DNA of 32,642 nucleotides from assembly GCA_900550635.1 (NCBI GenBank), contig URSZ01000011.1, positions 1 to 32,642 on the forward strand, read 5' to 3'. This DNA is from an uncultured Prevotella sp. Its GTDB lineage: Bacteria > Bacteroidota > Bacteroidia > Bacteroidales > Bacteroidaceae. Position numbers and translations under genes: made by a program. This document shows, piece by piece, positions 30,958-32,642 of this stretch (positions are counted from its first letter, which is position 1; each line of letters opens with the position of its first letter). A model generated the notes under the pieces. The model had not been told where the DNA came from. It saw nothing but the letters and a program-made list of their open reading frames with translations, and made no database searches.

Positions 30958-32292
30958 TTACCATTTCACGTCCACCTGCGCGGTGTATATGCGCCGCGGG
31001 TCGCCGTAATAGGCACAACTGTTCACCATCGAGGCTAAACTCTCGGGCACTTTGCCGTGGTGCACCACATTGCCGTTCAGTATTACGGTAACAGGGCGTG
31101 AAAGGTTCACAAGGCTTCGGTTCAGGAAAATGGTTACGTTGCCGTGTTGCGCGGGTGCGAGATTCCTTTTGAACTTCATGTCGATTCCCCAGATACTGTC
31201 CTTTTGTATGGTTTCGTATGCTACGGTGTCGACATTCAGTATTATTGTGTCGCCCACGATTTTTTCCTCGTAGTATGTGCGTCCGTCTTTCGTTACGTGC
31301 GAAGGCTCGTTTACATACAGGTTGTGGAATCCCTTGCGGTAGCAGCCGTCTACCGGGAAATTTTCCCAGCTTACGTATTTCGGATACGGGTCGCGGGTGA
31401 ACTGTGAAAGCCACGGCGTAGTGGTAGAATAGTCTATGCTGTGTCCTTTTCCGGGAATCAGTTCTATGCGGTGCATGTACATGCTGTCTTTTCCCTGTGC
31501 CAGTTCGTCGAAAGCCTCGGCCGTGTACCCGGTGAGCGTGTTGCGGTAAAATCCTGCGTCGTATGACCCCGTTATGAGCGAGAAAGCCGTATTGGCGCAG
31601 TTCACCGCCGGTGCGTTCTTGAGCGGTTCTCCGCCGGCCATGGCCCCGCCGCCCGCAAGGTAGTCGGCAAAATACGACGTGAGCCGTTGCGTTCCGTAGG
31701 CTCCCTCCGAAATGCCTACGATATAGATTTTGTCGGGGTTATAGTCGCCCGACACCATGGCCAGGCGCAGGAGTCTTTCCCATGCGTAAATCTTGGCGCG
31801 CTGCCACCAGCGGTAATAGCCTCCTTCGTTCGGTATTTGCGGTACGAAATAAACCGACGGCGCGTCGTTGAAGCCTTTTGTGAGTTCCAGCCCGCGGGCG
31901 TATTCCTTTTCCTTCGGACCGGAACCGTGCAGGTACAGGAAAAGCGGATAGCCGGTAAGGGGTTTCTTGCCCTTGTTGAAAAGCGTGAAATTCATTACCG
32001 CATTGTTTTCCAGCTCCGGCGGCAGTTTCCATTTGCCTGCCGACACTACGGTGTCCTTGTCCATTTTTGCGAGCTTGAATTCCTCGTTTTCGTTTACGGC
32101 CTCGCGCCAGGCTGTCCATATCTCCACGCGCATGCGTTGTATCTCGCGCCTCGAAACTTTCTTGTTTGATTCAAAAACCGTTTGTTCGCCTTTAAGAAAA
32201 GACACGAAGAAATCATCAATGTCGCCGGCGGCGGCAAAACAAACATCGGTTAACGAAAAAATGGCGATTAGCAATAGTGTCTTCATTTTCAT
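30958..32292 (-). CDS. Secreted alpha/beta hydrolase (esterase-like)
   Basis: A 444-residue protein with an export signal (MKMKTLLLIAIFSLTDVCFA). ATG 32292 is preferred over an upstream in-frame TTG because GGAG lies just before it. The core has the oxyanion-hole segment LFLYLHGSGPKEKEY, the nucleophile elbow IVGISEGAYGTQ (S195, G-x-S-x-G), a candidate acid D245 (GSYDAGFYR) and the histidine H284 in PGKGHSIDY. The C-terminal about 90 residues form a beta-rich appendage (NVTIFLNRSLVNLSRPVTVI). It is of the esterase/polyhydroxybutyrate-depolymerase-like group; substrate unknown. It is the first gene of a three-gene minus-strand operon. Confidence 0.82.
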   Translation of the reverse strand: MKMKTLLLIAIFSLTDVCFAAAGDIDDFFVSFLKGEQTVFESNKKVSRREIQRMRVEIWTAWREAVNENEEFKLAKMDKDTVVSAGKWKLPPELENNAVMNFTLFNKGKKPLTGYPLFLYLHGSGPKEKEYARGLELTKGFNDAPSVYFVPQIPNEGGYYRWWQRAKIYAWERLLRLAMVSGDYNPDKIYIVGISEGAYGTQRLTSYFADYLAGGGAMAGGEPLKNAPAVNCANTAFSLITGSYDAGFYRNTLTGYTAEAFDELAQGKDSMYMHRIELIPGKGHSIDYSTTTPWLSQFTRDPYPKYVSWENFPVDGCYRKGFHNLYVNEPSHVTKDGRTYYEEKIVGDTIILNVDTVAYETIQKDSIWGIDMKFKRNLAPAQHGNVTIFLNRSLVNLSRPVTVILNGNVVHHGKVPESLASMVNSCAYYGDPRRIYTAQVDVKW

Positions 32293-32327
32293 AAGCTCCA
32301 ACAATTTCTAATCATTAATTCCTGTCT

Positions 32328-32336
32328 GCAAAGTTA
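32328..32336 (-). promoter_or_regulatory. Promoter -7 element of the hydrolase operon
   Basis: The minus strand reads TAACTTTGC, a perfect TAnnTTTGY element 35 bp upstream of ATG 32292. The upstream region is very AT-rich and a clear -33 TTTG is not found. Confidence 0.6.
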
Positions 32337-32510
32337 AAAGTAATATGCAATTATTATGTTACATAAAATACAAAATAACTAAAAATATGCGCGTCGTGCT
32401 GAAAAAAACACATTATCAAATTCATACGACACGAGTTTTGCCAATTGTGGCCGGCAGTCGTGCGGACGGTTTCCCGTAGTATATTATAAAAAGGAGCGTC
32501 TTGCCCGGTT

Positions 32511-32642
32511 GCAAAACCGGGGTCGGAAAAAGGCCTTTCCGGACCGGAAAAATTGAAAACTAAAATTCAGCGCGTTATGCACACATAGGAGCAAATAAAA
32601 AATACAAGGCACATATTTCAAAATATGTCTGACCTATTTTAA
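32511..32642 (+). repeat. Dispersed intergenic repeat, copy G (cut by the window end)
   Basis: It has GCAAAACCGGGGTCGGAAAA, then GGAAAAATTGAAAACT, then CATAGGAGCAAATAAAAAAT, then ACAAGGCACATATTTCAAAA, then TATGTCTGACCTATTTTAA at the window edge. It is oriented as copies A-E and continues beyond the window. Confidence 0.8.

Noticed and set aside
1..32642. CRISPR array, prophage, restriction or toxin-antitoxin defence system
   Set aside because: No regularly spaced identical repeats with unique spacers, and no Cas, phage, methylase or toxin-like genes are seen; the repeats found are dispersed and palindromic.

Overview
The window is a chromosomal segment from a member of the order Bacteroidales (phylum Bacteroidota). 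Evidence: the infA-rpmJ-rpsM-rpsK-rpsD-rpoA-rplQ order, a ribosomal protein L36 without the zinc cysteines, promoters of the Bacteroidota type (TAnnTTTG at -7, TTTG at -33), a TonB-dependent receptor, and a large secreted protein with a C-terminal tail resembling type IX secretion sorting domains. The family (Muribaculaceae or Prevotellaceae-like) is only a guess. No tRNA, rRNA, CRISPR, transposase or phage gene is visible.

Layout. 1-3270: end of the ribosomal protein/RNA polymerase alpha operon, closed by a terminator. 3300-4125: an unrecognised short gene on the minus strand, preceded by a promoter-like site, a 36-codon ORF and a long hairpin that together look like a structured leader or small RNA gene. 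4835-9181: a 1448-residue secreted multi-domain (lectin-like plus discoidin-like) protein. 9758-12178: a TonB-dependent outer-membrane receptor. 12701-17118: the pstS-pstC-pstA-pstB-phoU phosphate uptake operon (minus strand). 17369-19938: convergent genes for a GH88-like unsaturated glucuronyl hydrolase and a secreted beta-helix protein. 20196-22657: a PhoR/PhoB-like two-component pair. 23247-25490: a PiT-type phosphate transporter with a long cytoplasmic tail. 25650-28590: an iron/manganese-flavoured group (DUF2023 protein, flavodoxin, Nramp transporter, ferritin). 29062-32292: a minus-strand operon of an alpha/beta hydrolase, an AlkD-like DNA glycosylase and a GH127-like protein lacking the catalytic half.

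How it fits together. The phosphate genes form one physiological block: high-affinity Pst, PhoU, a PhoBR-like pair and a PiT carrier. The pstS and PiT promoters each carry four hexamers related to TTAACA at exact 11-bp spacing, ending 9 bp before the -7 element, where the usual -33 box is missing. This looks like the binding site of the encoded PhoB-like regulator and is the best-supported new observation. A looser, similar array lies upstream of the 1448-residue secreted protein.

Over this lies a repeat landscape. Seven copies or partial copies of a noncoding element (about 215 bp when complete) occupy intergenic regions and carry palindromic AAGGCACATA/TATGTGCCTT modules. A second, foldback (MITE-like) element of 198 bp sits at the phoU stop codon, between phoU and its probable terminator, with a half copy at 9555-9651. 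All functional statements come from reading the sequence; no database search was run.
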